Shown: piece after piece, positions 8,042 through 16,023 of the stretch
Position numbering within the stretch: the stretch's first letter is position 1
How the letters are laid out: each line of letters begins with the position of its first letter
Assembly (NCBI GenBank): GCA_004299235.1
Contig: SCQL01000026.1
Coordinates: 90,240-154,239 of the forward strand
Direction of reading: 5' to 3'
DNA: 64,000 nucleotides
Origin: a bacterium
Lineage (GTDB): Bacteria; Chloroflexota; Dormibacteria; Dormibacterales; Dormibacteraceae
Program-made: the position numbers and the translations under genes
The notes under the pieces: generated by a model
The model's database searches: none
Told to the model about the DNA's origin: nothing
What the model saw: the letters and a program-made list of their open reading frames with translations, nothing else

Positions 8042-9684
8042 GCCGCGCAGCAGCTCAGCTTGGACACGTCGCGCTTGAAAGTCTGGGCGGCGAGCTTGAA
8101 GGCCTCGGCGAACGTGAGGTATGGCGCCCAGGCATTGGCGATGTCATCGGTGGTCAGCCCGAACTGGATCGCCAGGACGGCGCTGTGGATGACGTCCCCG
8201 GCTCCGTCGGCGACCATGCTGGCGCCGAGGATCTTGCCCGTTCCGACCTCCGCCACGATCTTCATGAAGCCTCGGGTATCACGGTTGACCAGCGCCCTGG
8301 GCACCGCCGACATCGGTAGGACGCGGCACTCGCATTTGATGCCTCGGGCGTTCGCCTGCTCGTCAGTGAGCCCCGCGGCGGCGAAAGTCGGCGAGGTGAA
8401 GATCACCCGCGGCAAGGCGTGGAAGTCGACTTTTCGTCCGGCCGCCTGGAGGGCGTTGCGGGCAGCGATGTTGCCCTCATAGGCCGCGACGTAGACGAAC
8501 TGCCGGTGCCCGGTCACGTCGCCCGCCGCCCACACCCGCGGATTCGTGGTCTGGAGATCGTCACCGACCTTGATCGCCCGGTTTTTGGTCACCTCGATGC
8601 CGGCTTTCTCCAGCCCGAGGCTCTCGGTGTTCGGCCTCCGGCCCGTCGCGACCAGGATCTCATCGACGTCCAGGACTTCTTCTCGGCCGTCGTGCCTGAA
8701 GCTGACGCGTCGCCCGCCGGCGACCCGTTCGACCCCGGTCACCTCAGCATTGGTGATCACCCGCGCGCCCTCCTGCTCGAGGACGGCCGTGAGCGTCTGT
8801 GAGGTTTCGGGCTCCTCCCGCGACGCCACTTCGCCGCGGGTGATGAAGGTGACGCTGCTACCCAGGTGCATGAAGAGCTGGCCCATCTCCAGTCCCACCG
8901 GACCGGCGCCCAGCACGGCCATCCGCTTCGGCGGTTGGCGGAGCTCGAGCGCCGTGGTGCTGGTGAGGTAGCCCGCGTCCTTCAGGCCGGGAACCGGCGG
9001 AACGGCCGGCGATCCGCCGGTCGCGATGATGTACTTGCCGGCGCGAATCAGCTCGCCGCCGCACTCGATGGTCTGCGCATCCACGAACTCAGCCAAACCT
9101 TTGCAAATCGTGAAGCCATAGCTCGCGGCGAGATCCATGTACTTCTCCTGGCGCAGCTCATCGACGAGTGCCGCCTTGGCGTCCACCAGCTGCCCAAGGT
9201 CGAAGCCGAGCGCCGCCCGTTCGATGCCGGCGAACGGATGATGGCCCGCACGGTAGCGCTGTTCGGCTGGAGCCAGCATCGCTTTGGATGGAACGCATCC
9301 CACATTGACGCAGGTGCCGCCGACGACGTTGGACTCCATGAGGGCGACGCGGGCACCGGCGCCGGCGGCGTGGATGGCAGCCGCGAACGCCGCCGATCCG
9401 GAGCCGATGACGACGAGGTCGTAATCGGAGCGCGCGTCGCCGACAACGGCACGAAAGCCCGTCGGCCGCTCGGCTTCGGCCGCGATCGAGGTGACCTTGT
9501 AGCCGGCCTCTTCGACGGCGCTGGTCAGCTGGTGATCTGAAGCGTCAGCGGCTTCAAAGACCGCCTGGCCGCCACGCCAGCTGACCTGGGCCGCCGCCGC
9601 CCCCGCCGACGTCAGTGCCTCGGCCACGGTCTTTTCGCAGTGCTCGCAGGTCATGCCCTCGATCTCCATGCGCTTGGTCGTCAT
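8038..9684 (-). CDS. merA: mercuric reductase with heavy-metal-binding domain
   Basis: A 548-residue flavoprotein that reduces Hg(II) to volatile Hg(0) with NADPH. Residues 1-68 form an HMA domain (GMTCEHC, Cys13 and Cys16). The pyridine nucleotide-disulfide oxidoreductase core starts at about 88 (DLVVIGSGSAAF), with redox pair Cys125 and Cys130 in GGTCVNVGCVPSK. The C-terminus ends LSCCAA, the vicinal cysteines (545-546) diagnostic of MerA. ATG at 9684 is preceded by GGAGG at a good distance; the upstream open frame overlaps the divergent regulator. It is the first gene of a merA-merB operon. Confidence 0.96.
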   Translation of the reverse strand: MTTKRMEIEGMTCEHCEKTVAEALTSAGAAAAQVSWRGGQAVFEAADASDHQLTSAVEEAGYKVTSIAAEAERPTGFRAVVGDARSDYDLVVIGSGSAAFAAAIHAAGAGARVALMESNVVGGTCVNVGCVPSKAMLAPAEQRYRAGHHPFAGIERAALGFDLGQLVDAKAALVDELRQEKYMDLAASYGFTICKGLAEFVDAQTIECGGELIRAGKYIIATGGSPAVPPVPGLKDAGYLTSTTALELRQPPKRMAVLGAGPVGLEMGQLFMHLGSSVTFITRGEVASREEPETSQTLTAVLEQEGARVITNAEVTGVERVAGGRRVSFRHDGREEVLDVDEILVATGRRPNTESLGLEKAGIEVTKNRAIKVGDDLQTTNPRVWAAGDVTGHRQFVYVAAYEGNIAARNALQAAGRKVDFHALPRVIFTSPTFAAAGLTDEQANARGIKCECRVLPMSAVPRALVNRDTRGFMKIVAEVGTGKILGASMVADGAGDVIHSAVLAIQFGLTTDDIANAWAPYLTFAEAFKLAAQTFKRDVSKLSCCAA

Positions 9685-9727
9685 CTGTGGTGCCTCCTCA
9701 TGAAATGCAATCCCGTGCCAGCCGGAC

Positions 9728-9760
9728 ATGAATATAGTATCCTGTTTGCCAGATATGAAT
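9728..9760. promoter_or_regulatory. divergent mer promoter/operator region
   Basis: Between merA and the ArsR-type regulator lies an AT-rich island in otherwise GC-rich sequence. It holds TATAGT (9733-9738, plus-strand -10 candidate), TACTAT on the minus strand, and two half-site-like elements, ATGAATAT at 9728 and ATATGAAT at 9753. ArsR-family repressors bind such AT-rich sites, so it is probably the shared operator. The repeats are direct rather than a clean palindrome. Confidence 0.45.
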
Positions 9761-10099
9761 TCCGTCTTCCAGGCTCCGACTGAGACGAGCGCGGCGGCGC
9801 GCTTCTTTCGCGTCCTGGGCGATCCCACGCGCCTGAAGCTCCTGCAGCTGCTCAGCGCAGGCGAGCGCACGGTTGGCGAGCTGGTCGCCGCGGTCGAACA
9901 GCCACAGCCTCGAGTCAGCACCCATCTCGCCTGCCTGCGTCACTGCGGTTTCGTCAGCACCGAGCGGCGGGGCAAGGAAGTCATCTATCGCCTTGCACTG
10001 GACGGCCTGGTCGGCATCATGGATCGGGCGGCGGACGCGATGGAACCGATCTGCGACCGGCTCGCCGCCTGCACGCGTATCGGACCTGAGTGGGTGTGA
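9755..10099 (+). CDS. ArsR-family metal-responsive repressor (CmtR-like)
   Basis: A 114-residue winged-helix repressor, divergent from merA and probably its Hg-responsive regulator. The helix-turn-helix is at about 40-62 (TVGELVAAVEQPQPRVSTHLACLRHCG). Cys60 and Cys64 lie in the recognition helix and Cys100 and Cys106 near the C-terminus. This closely parallels mycobacterial CmtR (Cys57, Cys61, Cys102), a Cd/Pb sensor, and the ArsR-type 'MerR' of Streptomyces mer operons. An ATG at 9728 would add nine residues; 9755 gives the usual N-terminus. Its stop overlaps the start of the next gene. Confidence 0.85.
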   Translation: MNSVFQAPTETSAAARFFRVLGDPTRLKLLQLLSAGERTVGELVAAVEQPQPRVSTHLACLRHCGFVSTERRGKEVIYRLALDGLVGIMDRAADAMEPICDRLAACTRIGPEWV

Positions 10100-10389
10100 T
10101 GGAGAGTCGAAGAACAGCGGAGCCGGCCGATTCTCCCGAGCACGGACCGGCAGGAGGCCAGGCGCCAACCGGCCCGCGATCACCGGCCCGGACTCGATCG
10201 CTCGCCGCCCCGGTGATGGCGATCGTTGCCGTCGTCTGCTGCGCCGGCCCGCTTTTCGTCGGCGCGTTGGCCGCGACCGGGGCGGGCGCGTGGCTGGCCG
10301 CGCATGGATACACCATTGGCGCCGCCGCACTGGTGGTGCTGGCGGCACTTCTCGCCTGGCGCATCCGCGAGCGCATGAGCCGGGGGTGA
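10099..10389 (+). CDS. MerF/MerT-like mercury uptake membrane protein
   Basis: A 96-residue protein with a charged N-terminal 35 residues and two membrane segments, about 37-59 and 68-88. The first segment carries vicinal cysteines (AVVCCAGPLF), the feature that lets MerT, MerC and MerF pass Hg(II) inward to MerA. The ATG overlaps the stop of the ArsR-type regulator (TGATG), so regulator and transporter are co-transcribed. MerF is the closest family by size and topology. The assignment rests on topology, the CC motif and context rather than close similarity. Confidence 0.6.
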   Translation: MESRRTAEPADSPEHGPAGGQAPTGPRSPARTRSLAAPVMAIVAVVCCAGPLFVGALAATGAGAWLAAHGYTIGAAALVVLAALLAWRIRERMSRG

Positions 10390-10441
10390 GGCTGCGCCTC
10401 GTCTCGCATCGGCCGAACCAGGCTGACCCCCACCCCGCCGG

Positions 10442-10461
10442 GATCGGACGATGATCCGATC
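10442..10461. promoter_or_regulatory. inverted repeat upstream of LuxR-type gene
   Basis: A 7-bp inverted repeat (GATCGGA and TCCGATC, 6-base loop) lies 60 bases before the small HTH gene and 52 bases after the MerF-like gene. It could be an operator or a weak terminator; no T-tract follows. Confidence 0.35.
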
Positions 10462-10520
10462 GGCCCGATGCGCCGTACCAGTCGGTGAGGCGGCGGCGCG
10501 GCGATCTTGGGGAGGCTCGG

Positions 10521-10718
10521 ATGGCAAGGCGGCTCAGCGCGCGAGAAACCGAGGTGCTCGCGTTGGCGGCCCGTGGATTGACCTATAAGGAGATCGCTTC
10601 GCGCCTGGGCATCTCGACCCGAACCGCACGCAACCACATCACGCACATCTACGGCAAGCTGGGCATCCACGACCGCGCGGGTGCAGCTCTCAGCGCAGTC
10701 CGCTTAGGCCTGGTCTAG
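10521..10718 (+). CDS. stand-alone LuxR/GerE-type HTH protein
   Basis: Only 65 residues, covering one LuxR-type DNA-binding domain: LSARETEVLALAARGLTYKEIASRLGIS, then RTARNHITHIYGKLGI. Every conserved position of the four-helix GerE domain is present, yet there is no receiver or sensor domain, so it resembles GerE-like single-domain regulators. ATG at 10521 is chosen; an ATG at 10485 would add 12 arginine-rich residues. No stop-free upstream extension that could encode a receiver is evident. Target genes are unknown. Confidence 0.7.
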   Translation: MARRLSARETEVLALAARGLTYKEIASRLGISTRTARNHITHIYGKLGIHDRAGAALSAVRLGLV

Positions 10719-10754
10719 GACTGAACGCGCCCGGCGGCCCGGACCAGCTCGCGG

Positions 10755-11228
10755 TCAGGCAGGCAGGTCCTCGAGGGTCAGCGTGACATCGTGGCCTGCC
10801 AGCGGCGCGATCACGATGCCCCGCGCCCGGTCGATCGTGATCTGAACCTCCGGCGCCTCCCGCGGTTGGAGCTGGGAGCGGTCGTCGACCACGCCGGTCA
10901 GACGCACGAGTCCCCCTTCCTGGGTCGCGCTGGTGACCCGGATCAGCCGGCTGAGCCCGGGCAGCGCAATCTGGCTCGGCTCAGGGTAGCCGGCCAGCAC
11001 CCGGCTGTTGACGATCCCGGTTCCGCTGGTCAGGTCGACGCGGCCATCGACGATCTTGGTGACCATGCTCGGCAGCGGTTTGGCCGGGAGCCCGGTGGAG
11101 GCCCGGAACGACAGGTATCGACTCGCCGGCGGGAGCAGCACCGCGGAGCCGGACACCGCCGCGGCGGCGACCGCGACCGAGCCGCTGCCGGCCAACTTCA
11201 GGAAGGTCCTGCGGTCCACTCGGTTCAT
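10755..11228 (-). CDS. Tat-exported protein of unknown function
   Basis: A 157-residue protein with a twin-arginine signal: DRRTFLKLAGSG followed by an alanine/valine-rich hydrophobic stretch (about residues 5-35). The mature part is rich in beta-prone sequence and has no cysteines; no family is recognised. ATG at 11228 is chosen because GGGAGG lies at a good distance; an ATG at 11246 overlaps the stop of the DUF4331 gene. Coupling to that gene suggests the two exported or metal-linked proteins act together. Tat export implies folding or cofactor insertion in the cytoplasm. Confidence 0.65.
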   Translation of the reverse strand: MNRVDRRTFLKLAGSGSVAVAAAAVSGSAVLLPPASRYLSFRASTGLPAKPLPSMVTKIVDGRVDLTSGTGIVNSRVLAGYPEPSQIALPGLSRLIRVTSATQEGGLVRLTGVVDDRSQLQPREAPEVQITIDRARGIVIAPLAGHDVTLTLEDLPA

Positions 11229-11245
11229 CCTCTTCGCCTCCCTCA

Positions 11246-12250
11246 TCAGACGTGGGGTGCGCCCAGGTAGGGCATGGTGGCCAGGTAATCGGTGTGCTTG
11301 CCGACGAGGTCGGTCGTGATCTTGCCGTCGGTGACCAGGCCTAGTGAGGTATCGATCACGTCGTCCTGCAGCCGGCGGCCGTTCAGGAAGCCGGCCGTGC
11401 TCGAGTAGTCGAAGGTGAGAATGTCGGGCAGGAGGATCTCAGCGATCGCTTTGGCCTGCGCCGCCGAATAGCCGAATGAACTCAGAGTCGCCTCGAAGCT
11501 CTCGAGGAAGGTCATACCCGACCCGATTTTCGTGGTCCGCATCTTGTCGGGTTGGGTCATGTTGAAGATGTTCTTGTCGTTGCCGTGATTGAAGACGGTG
11601 TTGATCGCGGGCCGTCCCATCTGGTCCACCTGCGTCAGATGGTCGGGCTGAAGAGTCATCGGCACCAGGGTCCGGGTCCAAACACCCACCTTTGGGTTGC
11701 GGCCGAGCAGGCGGCTCGGCATCTCCAGCACCATGCCGAAAACGTTCTTGTCGATGAAGAAGTCGCTACCCGTGAACTTGAAACCGTTCAGAAAGCCCAG
11801 AAGGTCAAAAAAGAATGGGTCGCTGCGGAAGCCGGCGAAGAAGCGCACGTCGTCGTGGCCTTTGGTGATGCGGGCGTGTGAGCCGAAGGAGACCGGCGCA
11901 TGCTCGACGAGCACCTCCGTCTCGAGTTCCTCGTGGATGTGGCCATCCTGGAGATCGCGTTCAATCTCGGCGCGGGTGACCCGAGCGAACTGCCTGCCCG
12001 CCTCCTTGCGGGTGAAGCGGTAGCGGAACGCGATGTCCGGTTTGGCGTCCGCATTCGTGTCGACCAGCGTCTCGTAAAGAGCGTCGTGCCGGAACTCATC
12101 GGCATGGCTGGGCGCCAGGGGATTCACATTGAAGATCAGGACGGTCCTGGACGCGTGGCCGGGTTGCTGGAACGCAAAGTGGTCGGTGACATCCACTCTC
12201 GCATCCATGGCCGGGGACGTGAGACCGGGTGCGTCTAAGTGATCTGCCAT
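11246..12250 (-). CDS. DUF4331-type protein
   Basis: A 334-residue protein whose sequence fits the DUF4331 family: MADHLDAP near the start, DVTDHFAF, LIFNVNPLAPS, the FFAGFRSDPFFFDLLG segment, and a later GRPAINTVF. The biochemical role of the family is unknown. ATG at 12250 is preceded by GGGAGGGGG; no signal peptide is seen at this start. It heads a two-gene unit with the Tat-exported protein and is divergent from csoR, so it may share that promoter region. Its placement between mercury and copper-type genes suggests a metal or redox role, but this is inference. Confidence 0.72.
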   Translation of the reverse strand: MADHLDAPGLTSPAMDARVDVTDHFAFQQPGHASRTVLIFNVNPLAPSHADEFRHDALYETLVDTNADAKPDIAFRYRFTRKEAGRQFARVTRAEIERDLQDGHIHEELETEVLVEHAPVSFGSHARITKGHDDVRFFAGFRSDPFFFDLLGFLNGFKFTGSDFFIDKNVFGMVLEMPSRLLGRNPKVGVWTRTLVPMTLQPDHLTQVDQMGRPAINTVFNHGNDKNIFNMTQPDKMRTTKIGSGMTFLESFEATLSSFGYSAAQAKAIAEILLPDILTFDYSSTAGFLNGRRLQDDVIDTSLGLVTDGKITTDLVGKHTDYLATMPYLGAPHV

Positions 12251-12375
12251 GTGGACCCCCTCCCAAACCGATCGGGCGCAGGCGGCAATCGACTGGTAAA
12301 GGCAGGCTACGACGGCGCCGGCCCAGCGTCGATGGAGCATTTGGCCCATGCGAGCCGGTCGCGTCCTGCGGGCCC

Positions 12376-12392
12376 ATACCCTCGGGGGGTAT
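12376..12392 (+). promoter_or_regulatory. CsoR operator
   Basis: ATACCC-TCGGG-GGGTAT is a perfect 6-bp inverted repeat with a G-tract centre, lying 1 base before the csoR start codon. It has the shape of Cu(I)-CsoR operators (ATACCC, G-rich centre, GGGTAT) and implies autoregulation of csoR and the permease gene. Confidence 0.8.
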
Positions 12393-12393
12393 C

Positions 12394-12678
12394 ATGCCCG
12401 GCATGCGAGGCTACTCCAAGGACAAGAGCAGGATTCAGGCTCGGCTTCACCGGATCGAGGGTCAGGTGCGTGGAGTTCAGAAGATGATCGAGGAGGACCG
12501 GTACTGCATCGACGTCCTCACACAGGTCAATGCGGTGAGGGCGGCTCTTGAGAGCGTCGCGCTGCAGCTATTGGCGGACCACACGGAGCACTGCGTGACG
12601 GAGGCGATACGCGCCGGCGGCGGAGGCGAGAAGGTCCGCGAGCTCAACGAGGCCGTGGAGCGGTTGGTGAGGGCGTAG
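12394..12678 (+). CDS. csoR: CsoR-family copper-sensing repressor
   Basis: A 94-residue all-helical repressor. The metal site residues are Cys38 (EDRYCID), His63 and Cys67 (ADHTEHCV). Their spacings of 25 and 4 residues are exactly those of Cu(I)-sensing CsoR (Cys36, His61, Cys65). The basic DNA-contact surface includes RIQARLHRIEGQVRG. ATG 12394 directly follows the operator; ATG 12403 is an alternative. It is 3 bases upstream of the permease-YHS gene, which it presumably controls. Ni- or sulfur-responsive relatives have other ligand sets, so copper is the best call. Confidence 0.9.
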   Translation: MPGMRGYSKDKSRIQARLHRIEGQVRGVQKMIEEDRYCIDVLTQVNAVRAALESVALQLLADHTEHCVTEAIRAGGGGEKVRELNEAVERLVRA

Positions 12679-12681
12679 CCG

Positions 12682-14031
12682 ATGTTGGTCGTCAACGCCG
12701 CCGCACACGCGCTGCAGCTCTCGTTTTTCATGTTCTGGGAGGTCCTCTGGCCGCTGGCCTTCGGCTTCCTCCTCTCCGCCATCGTCCAGACGGTGGTGTC
12801 GAAGAAGACGGTTTCAAGTGCGCTGGGCCGATCCGACCTCAAAGGCTTCGCCCTCGCCTGCGGCTTCGGCGCCGCCAGCTCGAGCTGCTCTTACGCCGCG
12901 GTGGCGGTGGCGCGAGCCCTGTTCCGCAAGGGCGCCACCCTGGTGAACGCGATCATCTTCGAGTTCGCCTCGACGAACCTGGTCTTTGAGCTCGGGCTCG
13001 TCCTGCTCATCCTCCTGGGCTGGCAGTTCGTGGCCGCGGAGTTCGCCGGCGGCCTGCTCATGGCCGTGATTCTCTGGATCATCTTCAAGCTGACTCTGCG
13101 CCGGCGGCTGGTCGACGAGGCCAGGAGCCAGGCCGAGCGCGGAATCGTCGGCTCGAATATGGAAGGACATGGCGAGATGGACATGTCCATCACCGAGGGA
13201 CCCTTCCTTGCCCGGCTCTTCTCGGCGCGCGCCTTCACCGCGATATCCCACTACTTCTTCATGGACGTCTACAGCCTCTACGCCGATCTCGCCCTGGGCT
13301 TCCTCATCGCCGGTGCATTGGCTGCATGGGTGCCGGACAGCTTCTGGCAGGCTTTCTTCCTGTCCACCCACCCCACCCTCAACGAGTTCTGGGGACCGCT
13401 CGTCGGCCCCGTGATTTCGATGCTCAGCTTCGTCTGCTCGGTCGGGAACGTGCCCCTCGCGGCGGTGCTGTGGAATGGAGGCATCTCGTTCGGCGGCGTG
13501 GTTTCGTTCATCTTCGCCGACCTGATCATCCTGCCGATCTTGAACATCTACCGGAAGTACTACGGCGGCCGGATGTCGCTCTACCTGCTGGTGGTGTCTT
13601 ACGGAGCGATGGTCCTGGCCGGCTTCCTGGTCGGCGGTGCGTTTCAATTCTTCGGCCTGGTGCCGACCAACCACCACATCGCGGTCTTCGAGACCCATCC
13701 GGCCTGGAACTACACGACGTTCCTGGACATCGCGTTCCTGCTGCTCATGGCCCTCATGGCTTGGCGATTCCTGAGGACCGGCGGTGTGCAGATGCTGCGC
13801 TCGATGGCGATCCCGCCCGCGGCGTCAGCCTTGTTGGTGCGCGACCCGGTGTGTGGCATGACCGTGGACCCAACCGATGCCAAAGAGAAGGTTGAGTACC
13901 TGGGCGCGCCGTACTACTTCTGCTCGGCGGGCTGCCGATCGGCTTTCGCGCACCATCCCGCTAGGTACGTCACCGAGGCGGCCGGCTCCGACCGGCCTGC
14001 CACCGGGCCGGCAGAACCGCGGCGGCCGTGA
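12682..14031 (+). CDS. COG0701 permease fused to a YHS domain
   Basis: A 449-residue protein. Residues 1-380 form a multispanning permease of the COG0701/DUF318 family (related to ArsP and other metal or metalloid exporters), with CGFGAASSSCSYAAVA near residue 60 and a second SFVCSVGNVPLAA near 255 as the conserved pore motifs. Residues about 387-425 are a YHS domain (DPVCGMTV, YFCSAGC), a small cysteine-rich metal-binding fold found on copper ATPases. Co-transcription with csoR points to copper, though family members move other ions. The transported ion is inferred. Confidence 0.85.
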   Translation: MLVVNAAAHALQLSFFMFWEVLWPLAFGFLLSAIVQTVVSKKTVSSALGRSDLKGFALACGFGAASSSCSYAAVAVARALFRKGATLVNAIIFEFASTNLVFELGLVLLILLGWQFVAAEFAGGLLMAVILWIIFKLTLRRRLVDEARSQAERGIVGSNMEGHGEMDMSITEGPFLARLFSARAFTAISHYFFMDVYSLYADLALGFLIAGALAAWVPDSFWQAFFLSTHPTLNEFWGPLVGPVISMLSFVCSVGNVPLAAVLWNGGISFGGVVSFIFADLIILPILNIYRKYYGGRMSLYLLVVSYGAMVLAGFLVGGAFQFFGLVPTNHHIAVFETHPAWNYTTFLDIAFLLLMALMAWRFLRTGGVQMLRSMAIPPAASALLVRDPVCGMTVDPTDAKEKVEYLGAPYYFCSAGCRSAFAHHPARYVTEAAGSDRPATGPAEPRRP

Positions 14032-14056
14032 CGCCGTATTGAAGGCCCGCCGCCCA

Positions 14057-15133
14057 TCAGGACGTATCCGGCGCCCCCATTGAAACGGGGTTCGAGCGGC
14101 GCCTCGCCCGCCATCGCCAGAAACCGGTCAACCCGCCTTGGATGCCACGCGGGAAGGCCAGCATCGCGATCACGAACACGGCTCCGAACAGGGCCAGCGG
14201 CAGCTCGTCCCGGACGGTGCCGGGCAGGTGCAGCGCATCGTTGAGGGAGCCGATCCAGTCGGGAATGAAGACGATGATCAGCGCACCCCAGATCGCGCCG
14301 GGTAGGGTGCCAAGGCCCCCGATGACGATCGCCGCCAGCAGCTCCAGCGACAGCGTCAGCGGAAAGCTGCCCGGCGCGGCGAGGTTGGACGTGTAGCCCA
14401 GCAGCGACCCCGCCAGTCCCGCGCAGGCGCCGCTGAGCACGAACGCGACCACCTGGGTCCGAGCGACCCGGATACCGTTGAGCGCAGCGGCCACCTCGTC
14501 TTCGCGGATGGCCTGGAAATCGCGTCCGTACCGTGTGCGCACGAGGTTCGCCAGCAAGGTGAAGGTGATGGCGGTCGGAACGAGGCCGACCCAAGCCAGC
14601 CAGACTTCCTGGGGGATCGAGCTGAGCGCATCGGGAGCAGACAGGGCGGGAACGGCCAAGCCGGCGTCGCCGCCGAAGATGTTGGAGAACCGCACCGCGA
14701 CACCTGGCAACCCGACGGCCAGGCCCAGAGTCGCGCCGGCCAGGTAGGGCCCGCGCAGCCGCGCGGCCGCGGAGCCGACGACAATCGAAGCCCCCGCCGT
14801 CATCAGGGTGGCGGCGGCCATCACCAGCCCCGGATTGAGATTCATGTACCGCTTGAGCAGGATCGCGGTGGTGTAGGCGCCAACCCCCATCAGCGCGCCG
14901 TGACCGAGGGACAGCTGACCGTTGAGGCCGGTCAGGACCGTCAGTCCGGCGGCCGCGATCGCGAAGTAGCTCACGGTCGACAGCTGAAAGACGAGGAATG
15001 GGTTGAGGGAGTCAAGCAGCCAGATGGCCAGCGCGGCTGCCAGCCCGAGCCCGAATAACAGAACGGCATGCCTTAGAAGTGTCGGTCGAAGGCCGCCCAG
15101 CTGGGCTCCGAATCTCGACGCGACCACGCTCAC
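14057..15133 (-). CDS. livM: branched-chain amino acid-type ABC permease LivM
   Basis: A 358-residue inner-membrane permease of the LivM family, with about ten hydrophobic segments and the family core GLNGQLSLGHGALMGVGAYT (about 90-109) and ATLGLAVGLPG. The C-terminal part contains GGLGTLPGAIWGALII, the cytoplasmic loop that contacts the ATPases. GTG at 15133 overlaps the livH stop by 4 bases (GTGA). It is the second permease of a five-gene importer whose substrate may be an amino acid, short amide or aromatic acid. Confidence 0.88.
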   Translation of the reverse strand: MSVVASRFGAQLGGLRPTLLRHAVLLFGLGLAAALAIWLLDSLNPFLVFQLSTVSYFAIAAAGLTVLTGLNGQLSLGHGALMGVGAYTTAILLKRYMNLNPGLVMAAATLMTAGASIVVGSAAARLRGPYLAGATLGLAVGLPGVAVRFSNIFGGDAGLAVPALSAPDALSSIPQEVWLAWVGLVPTAITFTLLANLVRTRYGRDFQAIREDEVAAALNGIRVARTQVVAFVLSGACAGLAGSLLGYTSNLAAPGSFPLTLSLELLAAIVIGGLGTLPGAIWGALIIVFIPDWIGSLNDALHLPGTVRDELPLALFGAVFVIAMLAFPRGIQGGLTGFWRWRARRRSNPVSMGAPDTS

Positions 15134-16008
15134 ACCCGCCTCTCGGCCGCATGCGCGAACAGCCCTTGCGGTCGGACCATGAGGATGGCGATCAGGATCA
15201 CGAGCGCACCGACGGTCTCGAGGTCGCCGCCAAAGTAGCCACCGACAAACGACAGCGCGATTCCAATCGCCAGCCCGCCGACGAGGGCCCCGACAGGACT
15301 GTCCAGCCCACCCAGCACGGCCGCCGTGAACCCGTACACGAGCACGGCGTCCATGTTGTTCGGATAGAGCAGCAGGGTCGGGGCGACGAGCAGGCCCGCC
15401 AGCGCGCCGGTCATCGCCGCCAGGCCCCAACCGAAGGTGAGGAGCCGCCCGACGTGTACACCCATCAGGCGTGCGATCTCGGGCGCGATCGCCGCTGCTC
15501 TCATGCGGAGGCCGAGCATTGTGAACCGGAACAGAACGAGCAGTGCAGCCACGACCGAAAGGACGACCAGGATCGTGAAGATGTTGAAGGGCGACAGGGC
15601 GATGAACACGCCGCCGACCTGCGTGGCGGCGATCGAGAACGGAGCCGGGAACGAGCGAATCTGGGCCCCCCAGATCATGGGCACGACCGCCTCCAGCACC
15701 AGGAGAAGGCCGAGCGTGAGGATGACGGCGTTGAGCGGTGGTCCCGCCTCCACCCAGCGCACGAGGCTCCGCTCCGCGAGCCCACCCATGACCAGACCGC
15801 CGGCCAGGGCGGCGACGAAGCCGAGCCAGTAGTTGCCGGTCGCCTGGATGACGGCAAGCGCGATGTAGGTGGTCGCCATCGCCATGGCGCCCTGGGCGAA
15901 GTTAACGACCCGAGTGGCCCGCCAGATCAAAACGAGCGCGAGCGCGAGCGCGGAGTAGATCATGCCCGAGGCGATGCCGGTGAGCGTCAGGACGATGAAA
16001 TAGCTCAT
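15130..16008 (-). CDS. livH: branched-chain amino acid-type ABC permease LivH
   Basis: A 292-residue permease of the LivH family, first permease of the importer. It has about eight hydrophobic segments, the early RATRVVNFAQGAMAM motif (about 30-44) and late GGLDSPVGALVGGLAIG, both characteristic. It lies 15 bases after the livF-type ATPase gene, giving the transcription order binding protein, livG, livF, livH, livM on the minus strand. Confidence 0.9.
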   Translation of the reverse strand: MSYFIVLTLTGIASGMIYSALALALVLIWRATRVVNFAQGAMAMATTYIALAVIQATGNYWLGFVAALAGGLVMGGLAERSLVRWVEAGPPLNAVILTLGLLLVLEAVVPMIWGAQIRSFPAPFSIAATQVGGVFIALSPFNIFTILVVLSVVAALLVLFRFTMLGLRMRAAAIAPEIARLMGVHVGRLLTFGWGLAAMTGALAGLLVAPTLLLYPNNMDAVLVYGFTAAVLGGLDSPVGALVGGLAIGIALSFVGGYFGGDLETVGALVILIAILMVRPQGLFAHAAERRV

Positions 16009-16023
16009 CCGCCGCCGGCGGCC

